The notes under the pieces are model-generated. The model was not told where the DNA came from, searched no databases, and worked only from the letters and a program-made list of their open reading frames with translations. From Pseudomonas putida (GTDB lineage: Bacteria > Pseudomonadota > Gammaproteobacteria > Pseudomonadales > Pseudomonadaceae), in assembly GCF_028682635.1 (NCBI RefSeq), contig NZ_JANHLK010000041.1, forward strand, positions 1 through 40,825: a stretch of 40,825 nucleotides of DNA, in the 5' to 3' direction. Below, in pieces: positions 8,001-15,789 of this stretch. Within the stretch, counting starts at the first letter, position 1. Each line of letters begins with the position of its first letter. The translations under genes and the position numbers were made by a program.

Positions 8001-10159
8001 TGGACCTGACTGGCGATTTCGAACACACGCTCATGGATCTGCTCGCCCCAATGATCAAGCATGGCGCCAGCGATACGCGCATGCTCGGCGGCGCGTCCCG
8101 CTGACGCCGCAAGCTGACAGGCCGCCTCAAGCACACGGTCATGGGGAAACACCAGTTGCTCGCGTTCACGCAACAGAAAACCTGCATCGACCAGGCTTTG
8201 CACATCACGGGTGATTTGCTGCGGCTCACACGGCAACAGCCGATGCAGCAGTGACACATCACAGCGTCCGCCGACGTATCCGGCCGTGCGCAGCACTTCG
8301 CGCTCCATAGGTGACAGGCGCTCGAGTCGCAATACCATCAAGTCCGCGACGTTGTCGGCGTAGCGATAACCGTCCACGTCCTGTTGATTCCAGACCCAGC
8401 GGCGCCCCTGCACGTCAAAGCGCACCAGATGCTCATCGATCAATGCGCGCAACACCTGGCTGACGAACAGAGGGTTGCCGGCCGTCTTGTAATGCACGAC
8501 TTGCGCCAGGGCCGCAATCTCCCTGGTTTCGGTGTCCAGTTCAGCGGCGATCATCTGCGCGACAGCGGCCACCGACAATGGCCCCAGCAAGACGCTTGCA
8601 CAAGGCAAAGATTGCTCGCGGCCCAGCACCTCCAGCACTCCCCCCTCGCGCTCGAGAGCCTGCGTCTGCGCCTCGCGATACGCCAGGATCAGCACCAGAT
8701 GCCTGGGCCGCCGATCGACGAAGGCCTGCAAAAACGACAGCGTCGAATCGTCCGCCCATTGCACATCATCCACGAACAGCACCAGGGGACATCCCGGCTG
8801 AGCGAAGACTTCCAATACATCGAGCAGGGTCCGGTTGGCGCGATCGAGCGCATGTCGGGCCGGCATGTTCGGCAGCTCAGGTGTGACCCCGATGACCAGC
8901 TCGGCCTCGGGCGCCAGTTCCACCAGAAGCCTGCCCCGCCCCTTGAGCCGTTCGACCAGTTGCTCGCCCAGCGTCTGCAGCTCCAGAGCCGGCTTGCCCA
9001 GCAACTGGGTCATCAGCGACTTGAGGATTTCTGCCAAGGGCGCAAATGGAATTTCCTGCTGCAACAGATTGCTCTTGCCGCTGGCCCAGTAGCCTGGCGC
9101 CAGGGGCCGGACACCCTGATGTATCAGCGTCGACTTTCCGGCGCCCGGCGCTCCACCGACCAGCAGGACCCGGGCAACGCCATCGCGGCCCACCTGATCC
9201 ATCAGCTCGACCAACTGCGTGCGTTCGGCCTCTCGACCGAACAGCACATCGCCGCGGGCCGAGGCAGGCAACACATCGATCGCGCCCAGGCGGAACGCGT
9301 CGATACGCTCATGTTCCAGCCACTGCTGTTGGCACCAGGCCAGATCTACGGCCATTGATTCGGCACTCTGGTAGCGGGCACCCGGTTCTTTCGCCAGGCC
9401 TTTGAGCAGCACTCGGCAGATGCCTTCCGGCAGATCGGTGACATGAATCGCCGGTGATTCAGGCTGGACAGCGGCATGCACGTGCAGCCATTGGGCCGGG
9501 TCGCGAGCAGTGAGCGGCAGGCGGCCGGTCAGTGCCTGATAAAGAATCGCGGTCAGCGCGTAGATATCGCTGCGCGCATCAAAACTGGCGGCATCGCGTC
9601 GTACCTGCTCGGGGGCCAAATAAGGCCATTGCTCCAGGTCGGGAAGTTCAACGGCGGGCGCCTCCCCGGCATGGTTGTGAACACTCAGCAGCCTGACCGA
9701 GTCGGCCGCATCTACCACCAAGTGGTGGGGTAGCAGGCTGGCATGTCGCACACCCCTCTTCTGGGCGCCCGCCAGTGCGTTGGCCGCGGCTACGGCGATA
9801 GCCAGCAAGCGTGCCAGTGGCAGCCCTGTGTCACTGATCAAATCAGTCAGCGGCACCCCGGACGCGGGATAGATCAACAAAGGCCCCTCGGCCGAGCGAA
9901 TGAACGCGACAGGGGCAATCGCCCAGGCCGGATCCAGACGCAAGTGAAACTCGCGTTCCAGCCGCTGACATAGGGAAGGCCGCTGGATCGGCGCCCGGGC
10001 GGCGAGCCAGCGTGTGCCCGATGGACGATCCTGGAGCGCGAACCAGGTCAGGTCGTTTTCCCTGCGCACCAGGGTGAAGGTGCAATGCTCAAGCCAGGCT
10101 TCATCGTGTACGACATCAAGAATGTGCAAACCGGATGCTGAGAGAGAGCTGCTGGGCAT
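5018..10159 (-). CDS. Giant hybrid sensor: pseudokinase / AAA ATPase / GAF / histidine kinase
   Basis: About 1713 aa. In order: a Ser/Thr-kinase-like domain (10-270); an AAA/STAND-type ATPase with Walker A GGAPGAGKST near 338 and Walker B LVLFVDDVQWAD near 460; a long helical-repeat region (600-1240); a GAF domain (1296-1456); a HisKA domain with SIAHEISQPL (His near 1498); and a HATPase_c domain with NLITNALDAI, DNGPGID and a GMGMGLAICRS motif. The kinase-like domain keeps APEQ and DARSDIYALT but has lost the catalytic HRD and DFG motifs, so it is probably a pseudokinase. No membrane segments were seen, so it should be cytosolic. The start at 10159 is preferred over a TTG at 10165 because a GGTGA site fits the ATG. 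It is divergent from two response-regulator genes, its likely partners. Confidence 0.92.
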   Translation of the reverse strand: MPSSSLSASGLHILDVVHDEAWLEHCTFTLVRRENDLTWFALQDRPSGTRWLAARAPIQRPSLCQRLEREFHLRLDPAWAIAPVAFIRSAEGPLLIYPASGVPLTDLISDTGLPLARLLAIAVAAANALAGAQKRGVRHASLLPHHLVVDAADSVRLLSVHNHAGEAPAVELPDLEQWPYLAPEQVRRDAASFDARSDIYALTAILYQALTGRLPLTARDPAQWLHVHAAVQPESPAIHVTDLPEGICRVLLKGLAKEPGARYQSAESMAVDLAWCQQQWLEHERIDAFRLGAIDVLPASARGDVLFGREAERTQLVELMDQVGRDGVARVLLVGGAPGAGKSTLIHQGVRPLAPGYWASGKSNLLQQEIPFAPLAEILKSLMTQLLGKPALELQTLGEQLVERLKGRGRLLVELAPEAELVIGVTPELPNMPARHALDRANRTLLDVLEVFAQPGCPLVLFVDDVQWADDSTLSFLQAFVDRRPRHLVLILAYREAQTQALEREGGVLEVLGREQSLPCASVLLGPLSVAAVAQMIAAELDTETREIAALAQVVHYKTAGNPLFVSQVLRALIDEHLVRFDVQGRRWVWNQQDVDGYRYADNVADLMVLRLERLSPMEREVLRTAGYVGGRCDVSLLHRLLPCEPQQITRDVQSLVDAGFLLREREQLVFPHDRVLEAACQLAASAGRAAEHARIAGAMLDHWGEQIHERVFEIASQVQRIEADELQAHRRAAFVELLVEAAERARDTAAVEQAVGYLRTAESLLGQTGWSSLYRQAFATQWLAAECDMLLADLEGARRRLDDCLTQATTVLDRAKTYRLRATLRTLHSDYEGAITEALNGLALLDIPLQRRPSQDDLTLAFTQVREYVGARRIADLVHLPKADDPSVEAAMELLSTLISSFFVDDDIRFLHLAKMVELTLLHGTTSGSGYGFAWFGVMIAERYGEYVDGQAFAEVALEITDKQGYEAGRTGTLVALDQVSPWTRPMAYARQKAFAAFECGQAGGDLGMSCYACNHIGSDLLFMGEPLQGVLNELEHGLAWVRQFHYIDIERILLAQQAFATDLRDGRLHRPLAELDGIEHDRFGPIDRARVSQPTLFWSWLYSGMSAFYFGDIPYALRRFEEAAALAWSIPAHINLADYYLFYSLSLGSAQAPGEVTEKLEKLERQRLRFLPWVELNPITFRNKLLLIEGVIARLRGQELVAIRCFDQSQIAAAAAGFIHEQALAHEQLADICLPNGLVSGANYHLRVARDCYDLWGANSKARLLETLHPFLSAQPSFEPVRPMTQARLDLEVGIEAARALSQEVLHERLVETLMNHLMIQAGADNGVLMMVSGAELQLAATASVEAGSVRVTLDCAQPLEAMAPASVLNATMRTRTTLLLDDARADCPEAYSSDLQRRQVRSVLCLPLLKQGLLVGLVYLENSLVPKLFNAQRLTMLEILASAAAVSLQTAKLYEQLVEDNRLHAQMEADLRSSRAELARSSHLKVMGELSASIAHEISQPLLGIVSNASASLRWLKRDQPDLEEAIQGLEDIRSDSARAADIVQALRALAKQAPLQRLPVQIDHLIAEVVRLTATDPANRNVRLETRLEAQCPVSVDEVQIQQVVFNLITNALDAIAGAGLPNGRIIIGSVVKDAHVQVCFQDNGPGIDAHQREQIFDAFFTTKGSGMGMGLAICRSVIGAHGGTLVVQDSEQGARICFNLPLAPASAG

Positions 10160-10315
10160 GAACAATCACCGCTGAAGATTCGGGCTGAGCCGGTGAGTAT
10201 ACGCAAGGCTCTGGCCCGGGGGCTGCGCTTGAGCGATCCTGTCCGTTATCGGCATCAGGATGGCAGTCGAGGGCCCCCCGGCCTGTAGTTTTTTGCCTAC
10301 CGGAATCGCTGCGTG

Positions 10316-10331
10316 TTATCCCTCGGGATAA
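10316..10331. promoter_or_regulatory. Palindrome between sensor kinase and response regulator
   Basis: TTATCCC-TC-GGGATAA is a perfect 7-bp inverted repeat with a 2-bp centre. It lies in the 261-bp gap between the divergent kinase (start 10159) and regulator (start 10421). It is a plausible operator for autoregulation by the adjacent response regulator. This is inference from position and symmetry only. Confidence 0.4.
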
Positions 10332-10420
10332 TTGCATTATGCGAGGCCGTCCCCTAGCGTGTAGCCCTGATGAAACGACGTTGCGGCGTCACTCCCCGTC
10401 AACGCAGTTCAGAGGTACCT

Positions 10421-11413
10421 ATGATCCGACTCGGCCAGGCCACTATTTCCCTGGAACGGCGTGAAGCCTTTCTTGATGGACGGCCGCTGCGTGTCGGGGG
10501 CCGGGCATTCGAAATCCTCTCGGTGCTGTTGCAAGCCGATGGCCGAATCGTCAGCAAGGATGAATTGATCACACAGGTCTGGCCTGACACCGTCGTCGAG
10601 GAAAACAATCTCCAGGTGCAGATCTCCTCGCTGCGCAAGTTGCTTGGAGAAAAACAGTTCATCCAGACGGTCCCGCGCCGAGGTTACCGATTATTGAAAG
10701 AACGTGAATCGCCCCTGCCCCTGTTCCATCCGGTATCTCCGGTCACCAATGCGTCCGAGGATCAGGAGAAGATCGATCCTGACAGCGTGCCGGTGTACAT
10801 CGTGGATGATGAAGCGTCCGTACGCACAGCACTCAGTCGTTTGCTGCGGGCCGAAGGCATCGCACACCGGATATTCACCTCGGCCGAAGAATTGCTCAAT
10901 GCTGACCTCGACATTGGCCCCGCCTGCCTGTTGCTGGACATCAGCCTGCCCGAGGCGACAGGCCTGGAACTGCAATCGGCACTCGGACAACGCGGACATC
11001 CGTGGCCGGTGATTTTCATGACAGGGTTCGGCACCATCCCGATGTCGGTGCAGGCCATGAAAGCGGGAGCGGTCGAGTTCATGACCAAACCTTTCAACGA
11101 CGAGCAGTTACTCGATACCCTGCGCACCACCCGTCAGCGTGCAGCGATGGCATTCGAGCTATGGCGGCGCATTCAGGCCGCCCGTAAAAAAGCCGCTCTG
11201 TTGACCCCCCGTGAGTGCGAAGTGCTGCCACTGATCGTGGAGGGTCTGTCCAACAAACACATCGCCAACCGGCTGGGTACCAGCGAAATCACCGCCAAGG
11301 TCCATCGCAAACACATCATGGAGAAAATGCAAACGCGCTCGCTGGTGAGCCTGGTCAGCCTGTATGGGTTGATTAGCGCAGAGCCGACGTCTGGCCCGCA
11401 GAGTCCTGCATGA
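10421..11413 (+). CDS. Response regulator with two DNA-binding domains (winged helix-REC-LuxR HTH)
   Basis: A 330-aa protein with three domains. An OmpR/CadC-type winged helix occupies about 1-90 (GGRAFEILSVLLQADGRIVS, then a VPRRGYRL wing). A CheY-type receiver occupies about 125-235, with acidic pair VDDEAS, phospho-acceptor Asp173 in LLLDISLP, FMTG and the KPF lysine. A LuxR/GerE HTH occupies about 262-320 (LTPRECEVLPLIVEGLSNK, then IANRLGTSEITAKVHR). The receiver plus LuxR part resembles FixJ/NarL regulators; the added N-terminal winged helix is unusual. The start at 10421 is chosen for its AGAGGT ribosome site; an upstream in-frame ATG at 10370 has no good site. It overlaps the next gene by 4 bp and is divergent from the sensor kinase. 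Confidence 0.88.
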   Translation: MIRLGQATISLERREAFLDGRPLRVGGRAFEILSVLLQADGRIVSKDELITQVWPDTVVEENNLQVQISSLRKLLGEKQFIQTVPRRGYRLLKERESPLPLFHPVSPVTNASEDQEKIDPDSVPVYIVDDEASVRTALSRLLRAEGIAHRIFTSAEELLNADLDIGPACLLLDISLPEATGLELQSALGQRGHPWPVIFMTGFGTIPMSVQAMKAGAVEFMTKPFNDEQLLDTLRTTRQRAAMAFELWRRIQAARKKAALLTPRECEVLPLIVEGLSNKHIANRLGTSEITAKVHRKHIMEKMQTRSLVSLVSLYGLISAEPTSGPQSPA

Positions 11414-11823
11414 CTACCCACAATGACTGCGCCGCACCCGGGTCATCGGTCAGCGCCATGATCATCGTCTGTATCGTGGACGACGATGCGTCCGTTCGCA
11501 AAAGCCTGGCCAATCTGCTGCGGTCGGCGGGATACCGCTCTCGGGTATTCACTTCGGGAGAGGAGTTCCTGGCCCTCGAAAACTTCGATGAGATCGCATG
11601 CCTGCTGCTGGATTTGAAGATGAACGGACTGTCAGGGATCGAGGTCATGCACGCGCTGACGCTCAAAGACAGTAGATTTCCAGTGATTTGCATGTCGGCA
11701 CACTGGGATGAAGCGACACTGGCCGAAACCAGCCGCTATGAGCCCATCGAATGTTTGCGCAAACCCTTCAGCGGCGAAGCTTTGCTGAGTGCGGTCGAGT
11801 CTGCGCTTCAATGTGAGCGTTGA
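11410..11823 (+). CDS. Single-domain response regulator (CheY-like receiver)
   Basis: A 137-aa stand-alone receiver. It has the acidic cluster VDDDASVRKS, the phospho-acceptor Asp in CLLLDLKMNG, CMSAHWDE in the Thr/Ser switch position, and the conserved KPF lysine. There is no output domain, so it probably acts by protein-protein contact or as a phosphate sink. Its ATG overlaps the stop of the preceding regulator (ATGA), which implies translational coupling; a second in-frame ATG at 11458 begins closer to the domain and could be the true start. With the upstream regulator and the divergent sensor it forms one multi-component signalling module. Confidence 0.88.
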   Translation: MTTHNDCAAPGSSVSAMIIVCIVDDDASVRKSLANLLRSAGYRSRVFTSGEEFLALENFDEIACLLLDLKMNGLSGIEVMHALTLKDSRFPVICMSAHWDEATLAETSRYEPIECLRKPFSGEALLSAVESALQCER

Positions 11824-12014
11824 AAGTCTCTGATGCTGCCGCAAGTCAACCGGCCAAGGCTGCGTCCGCAGTAAGCCCGGTAGAGAACGGCAAACTTCAG
11901 TTGGAATATTCCAGCCTCAATCCAAACTTTTCCCTTCGCCGGGCGTCCCTTGTTTAAGACAGGCCGACATGGCCTGTCTCCCCCGGACAACTGACCCCCA
12001 GCCAAGGACTTGTG

Positions 12015-12455
12015 ATGACTTTTTTCATTTTCCTTCTCGCCTGCGCCGCTGCCGCCAGCACCGGCATCCTGTTCAAACCGGGCCAGTGGTACGAATCCCT
12101 GGTCAAACCCGGCTTCACGCCGCCCAATTGGGTGTTTCCCCTCGCCTGGACGACCATCTACCTGCTGCTCGCCTGGGGCGGATACCGGATGACCTTGATA
12201 CCGGGTAGCCAGGTGGTGCTGGCGTTATGGGCGGCGCAGATTGCGCTGAATACGCTGTGGACGCCGGTGTTCTTCGGCGCGCACCACCTTCTCGCCGCCA
12301 TGCTGATCCTGGCACTGCTCTGGCTGGTGGCCGTGGCAATGGTGGTAATGGCAGTGCGGCTCGATGTCATCACTGGCCTGATCTTCTTTCCTTACGTTGC
12401 CTGGCTGTGTGTAGCGGCCGCGTTGAATTTTTCCATCTGGCGCAATAACCGCTGA
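12015..12455 (+). CDS. tspO: TspO/MBR family tryptophan-rich membrane protein
   Basis: A 146-aa integral membrane protein with five predicted membrane helices and the family pattern KPGFTPPNWVFPLAWTTIY, WAAQIALNTLWTPVFF, and a C-terminal AAALNFSIWRNN. TspO proteins bind porphyrins and related ligands and are linked to oxidative stress or tetrapyrrole control. The ATG at 12015 follows an AAGGA site by 6 nt; a GTG three bases upstream is less likely. A small inverted repeat (11957-11979) lies in its leader, but no T tract follows it. The gene converges on the permease gene with only 6 bp between stop codons. Confidence 0.92.
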   Translation: MTFFIFLLACAAAASTGILFKPGQWYESLVKPGFTPPNWVFPLAWTTIYLLLAWGGYRMTLIPGSQVVLALWAAQIALNTLWTPVFFGAHHLLAAMLILALLWLVAVAMVVMAVRLDVITGLIFFPYVAWLCVAAALNFSIWRNNR

Positions 12456-12461
12456 TGCCAC

Positions 12462-13862
12462 CTAGCCCAACGAAGTCGCCCTTTCAGGTTGTGTTGGGTG
12501 CCGGGATGTCACCAGGCCGATAAAGGAAATCGCCAGCGCCAGGCCGATGGTGGTGCTCACTTCGGTGCGGTGCTCGGGGGTGATCATCATCACCGCCAGC
12601 GCTGCGCAAATGAACACAATCACCAGCCAGGTCAGCCAGGGAAACAGCCACATGCGAAAGGTCAGCTCGACCTTCTGCCGACGCAACATCCGCCGCATGC
12701 GCAACTGCGACACGGCAATGGCCAGGTACACCAGCAAGGCGATGGCGCCTGAACTGGCAAGCAGGAATTCGAACAGGCCGGCAGGCATGAAGTAGCTCCA
12801 CACGGTGATCCCCGCGCCCAGCACGGTGCTGGCGATGACGGCTGCCCGCGGCACGCCTTCGCTGGAGGTCACCTTCAGCGCCTTCGGCGCATCGCCACGC
12901 TTACCCAGCGAGTAGAGCATGCGCGAGGCGATGTAGATCGAGGAGTTCATGCAACTGGCCACGGCGATCAGCACCACCACGTCCACCATGAACTTGGCGT
13001 GGGGAATGTTCATGATTTCCAGTGCGCGCTGGTAGGAGCCCACGGAAGCCAGCAGCGGATCGTTCCAGGGCACCACGGAGATGACCACGAAAATCGACAA
13101 CAGGTAGAACACGCCGATGCGCCAGATCACCGAGCGGGTGGCCTTGGCAATGTTCTGCGAGGGATTATCGGATTCGGCGGCGGCGATGGTCACCGCCTCC
13201 GTCCCGATGAAGCTGAACATGATGGTAATGAAGGCGCCCACCACCGCCGACAGGCCATTGGGGGCGAACCCGCCGTGTTCCGCCATCAGGCCGCTCAAGC
13301 CGCTGACCTGCCGATCGGGCACCCAGCCCATCAACACGGCAAATCCCACGCCGATGAAACCGATGATCGCCACCACCTTGGCCATGGCGAACCAGAATTC
13401 GAACTCGCCGTACTTGGAGACACTGAACAGGTTGGTGATCACCAACGCAATGATCGACGCCAGGGCAAACAGCCAGGCATCGATCTGGGGAAACCATTGG
13501 TTCAGCACATGGCCGGCGGCCAGTGCTTCGATAGGGATCACCAGCACCCAGAACCACCAGTAGAGCCAACCGATGGTGAAGCCGGCCCAGCGCCCGATGG
13601 CCTGGTCGGCATAGGTCGAAAAAGACCCGGTATCGGGATTGGCCACCGCCATTTCCCCGAGCATGCGCATGACCAGCACCACCAGCAGGCCGGAGAACAG
13701 ATAGGCCAGCAATACGGCCGGACCGGCCGCCGCAATGGCATGCCCCGAGCCTACGAACAATCCGGCGCCGATGATGCCGGCAATGGAAAGCATGGTGACG
13801 TGACGAGGCTTGAAGCCCTGCGCCAATTGGCCGTTCGAATCCTTGGAACTCGGGCTTGTCAT
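12462..13862 (-). CDS. Amino-acid permease of the APC family, GABA permease-like
   Basis: A 466-aa permease with about 12 membrane helices. The N-terminal HVTMLSIAGIIGAGLFVGSG is the classic substrate-binding loop of amino acid transporters (AAT family). GEMAVANPDTGSFSTYADQA and SFIGTEAVTIAAAESDNP fit the GabP/AnsP/ProY group, closest by eye to GabP. The inferred role is proton-coupled uptake of an amino acid such as 4-aminobutyrate across the inner membrane. The ATG at 13862 begins MTSPSSK; a GTG at 13871 is an alternative and neither has a strong ribosome site. The gene stands alone, so its substrate is not confirmed by context. Confidence 0.88.
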   Translation of the reverse strand: MTSPSSKDSNGQLAQGFKPRHVTMLSIAGIIGAGLFVGSGHAIAAAGPAVLLAYLFSGLLVVLVMRMLGEMAVANPDTGSFSTYADQAIGRWAGFTIGWLYWWFWVLVIPIEALAAGHVLNQWFPQIDAWLFALASIIALVITNLFSVSKYGEFEFWFAMAKVVAIIGFIGVGFAVLMGWVPDRQVSGLSGLMAEHGGFAPNGLSAVVGAFITIMFSFIGTEAVTIAAAESDNPSQNIAKATRSVIWRIGVFYLLSIFVVISVVPWNDPLLASVGSYQRALEIMNIPHAKFMVDVVVLIAVASCMNSSIYIASRMLYSLGKRGDAPKALKVTSSEGVPRAAVIASTVLGAGITVWSYFMPAGLFEFLLASSGAIALLVYLAIAVSQLRMRRMLRRQKVELTFRMWLFPWLTWLVIVFICAALAVMMITPEHRTEVSTTIGLALAISFIGLVTSRHPTQPERATSLG

Positions 13863-14010
13863 TGTGTGCACCGCGGCAAAAGATGCGCCACCTTACCCGG
13901 CTTTTCCGCCAAATCAGTTACCTGATCACGCCGCCTCCGTGTCTGATCTCGACACGGGCGAGCTATTCGTTCACGGCCAAGACTCGTCGGTCAATTAGCC
14001 GGCATCGCAA

Positions 14011-14850
14011 TCAATTGCGCTCGGATGGCTGCAGGCGTGGCTTGTACATGCCGTTGGCGATCATCAGCGCAGGCTCTTCATCGTCGTGCTGCTGGCTGAG
14101 GAATTCGCGTATCGCTTCGGCGGTTCGCCTGGCGCTGGTCACCACGAAAAAATGCCCCTCGCCCTGCAGGACGTACAATTCGGCACGGCGGATGGCGCGG
14201 CGCAGGATGTGCGCGTTGTACAGCCGTACCAGGGTGTCGCGTTCGCCGGTGAGGATCAGCGTGCGCTGGCGCAGACGGAACAGCCGCAGCAGGCTGGTCC
14301 AGCCGATCAGGGCGGCTAGCTGGTGGTAATAGGTCCGCGGGTTGGCCGTGAGCATGCCGTTCACCACACCGAAGCGCAGCAGCGTCTGTAGCGAATTGCT
14401 CGAGCCTTCCTGCTTGCCCGGTTTGACACGTTTGCTACTGCGAAAAAAATCCAGGATATCGGCGGGCTTCACCAGCATCGCCGGGCCGGCGGAGGTCGCG
14501 GCAAGGATCAGCCGACGCACCATGCCCGGGTAACGCAGGGCGAATTCCTGCGCCAATGCACCGCCCCAACTCACACCGAACACATCGACCTGTTCGATCC
14601 CCAATTGCTTGAGCATCTCGGCGATCAGGTCGGCATGGCGCGGCAGACGCATCGGCCTGCGGGGCGTTTGCGATTTTCCGACCCCGGGCACATCCAGCGT
14701 AATGGTCCTGTAGCCCACCAGTTCATCGCGCAGGGGATCGAAGGTACGGATCAAACCACCCAGGCCGTTGAGCAAGAGCAGCGGTGAACCTTGGCCGCGG
14801 ATTGAAACGTTCAACTGCAAATCTTGAATGGTCAACTTGTGTGTTGTCAT
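14011..14850 (-). CDS. PhaZ-like alpha/beta hydrolase (medium-chain PHA depolymerase paralogue)
   Basis: A 279-aa hydrolase very close in pattern to the intracellular mcl-polyhydroxyalkanoate depolymerase PhaZ (about 283 aa). Shared features are LLLLNGLGG, TLDVPGVGKSQTPRRP, the nucleophile motif GVSWGGALAQ (Ser94), LILAATSAG, GWTSLLRLF, and a late GEGHFFVV carrying the catalytic His. The ATG at 14850 has a run of G residues as ribosome site; the frame extends 25 codons further upstream, but no site supports that start. No phaC or phaF/phaI genes are nearby, so this is probably a paralogue outside the pha operon. Its polymer or ester substrate is uncertain. Confidence 0.85.
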   Translation of the reverse strand: MTTHKLTIQDLQLNVSIRGQGSPLLLLNGLGGLIRTFDPLRDELVGYRTITLDVPGVGKSQTPRRPMRLPRHADLIAEMLKQLGIEQVDVFGVSWGGALAQEFALRYPGMVRRLILAATSAGPAMLVKPADILDFFRSSKRVKPGKQEGSSNSLQTLLRFGVVNGMLTANPRTYYHQLAALIGWTSLLRLFRLRQRTLILTGERDTLVRLYNAHILRRAIRRAELYVLQGEGHFFVVTSARRTAEAIREFLSQQHDDEEPALMIANGMYKPRLQPSERN

Positions 14851-14881
14851 GGATTCCCCCCCCTGGCCTGCCTCATGGATC

Positions 14882-14977
14882 TCAATGGCAGGAATAACAC
14901 CCTCGACGGTTTTGGGGCCTTTCATTGGCGCTGTCCAGGTCGATCTTCAAGTCGTGGGCACTGATGATCTTGAGCAT
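14882..14977 (-). CDS. Possible 31-codon ORF upstream of the PhaZ-like gene
   Basis: A short frame starting MLKIISAHDLKIDLDSANER with a GGGGAAG ribosome site 8 nt before the ATG. It ends 31 nt before the ATG of the PhaZ-like gene, so it could be a leader peptide, or the start of a gene that was fused to or truncated by it. No family is recognised. The upstream extension of the PhaZ-like frame overlaps it in another phase, which would also fit an old frameshift. Confidence 0.3.
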   Translation of the reverse strand: MLKIISAHDLKIDLDSANERPQNRRGCYSCH

Positions 14978-14992
14978 TGAAATCTTCCCCGC

Positions 14993-15565
14993 TCAGGCGC
15001 CTGGGTTTGAAACTTGAATGAAGATCGACCAGGCCCCGAGCAGTATCCAGAATGTGGTAAAGATCCATGGCGTACGCACCGAAAACAACAAGGCTTTGCG
15101 GTAGCCTTTATGCGTGGACTCTCGTTCGGAAAACAAAGGGGATTCGTCGTAGGCCAATCCCATCAGCGGCTCACTGCGCAGCAGCTCGCTCTGCTTGAAA
15201 TACCAGTGATCGATAATGTCATAGGCCGCGCGAATGCCGGGCCAGGCATTCAGGGAACTGAGCACGCCAAACAATGCCAGAAACGGGGGTACCACCAACG
15301 TGAACAGCTTGCCCCACTCGGGGTTCAGATTGGCCATGCAGGAAGCAAAGGCAATCACCAGAAACGACTGTGCGGCCAGGTAAGCGTCCGTCCGATTGGC
15401 GAGGATACTGGTCTCGTACTGAATCTCCCTTCGGTAGAAATCCAAGCGCTCTTTGGGCGAGCCAAACATCTTTGCGTTGTGCTCGCTCAGCTCGGTTTGA
15501 TCGATGTGAGAGGTCAGGATTTTCGGCACGATGGTTTCACTCTGATCGGTTGGTACGGTGGCCAT
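14993..15565 (-). CDS. Orphan membrane protein, three membrane segments
   Basis: A 190-aa protein not assigned to a named family. An N-terminal soluble part of about 60 residues is rich in charged residues (KERLDFYRREIQYE). Then come two close membrane helices (about 64-82, SFLVIAFASCMANL, and 88-110, FTLVVPPFLALFGVLSSL), a cytosolic loop of about 45 residues, and a last helix (TPWIFTTFWILLGAWSIFI). No signal peptide, catalytic motif or paralogue is visible in the window. The layout, a short soluble part with a helical hairpin, is shared with several small bacterial membrane effectors, but nothing here proves such a role. Confidence 0.75.
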   Translation of the reverse strand: MATVPTDQSETIVPKILTSHIDQTELSEHNAKMFGSPKERLDFYRREIQYETSILANRTDAYLAAQSFLVIAFASCMANLNPEWGKLFTLVVPPFLALFGVLSSLNAWPGIRAAYDIIDHWYFKQSELLRSEPLMGLAYDESPLFSERESTHKGYRKALLFSVRTPWIFTTFWILLGAWSIFIQVSNPGA

Positions 15566-15789
15566 TTCATCTGAAGGTGATGGGCCTGAGAAAATTTTCT
15601 AAAGATTCTTCAAATTCGACGAGCGGCACGGCGTACTGCCACTCGGGCATTTACTTCACCAGTCGTCGCTCGATCCTTCGCTGAGCAAAACTTACACAAC
15701 GCAAACGCTCTCTACATCGCGCGGAAAAACCAGCGCCCCCAGAAGCGCCATGTCGCGATTTTGAAGGAATGGGTCAAGGAACCTGATTT
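15566..15789. other. Intergenic stretch left of the gene remnant
   Basis: About 220 bp without a supported gene, between the orphan membrane-protein start and the DUF6555-like remnant. Short A- and T-rich patches at 15580-15620 could hold the promoter of the membrane-protein gene. Nothing else recognisable. Confidence 0.4.

Noticed and set aside
11957..11979. Hairpin AGACAGGCC/GGCCTGTCT between the receiver gene and tspO
   Set aside because: A fair 9-bp stem, but no T tract on either strand; not called a terminator.
13962..14002. Short repeats shared with other places: GCTATTCGTTCACG also at 17466, and GGTCAATTAGCCGG also at 39490
   Set aside because: Only 14 bases each, no ATC-N9-GAT motif, and different contexts; chance or codon-driven similarity is enough to explain them.
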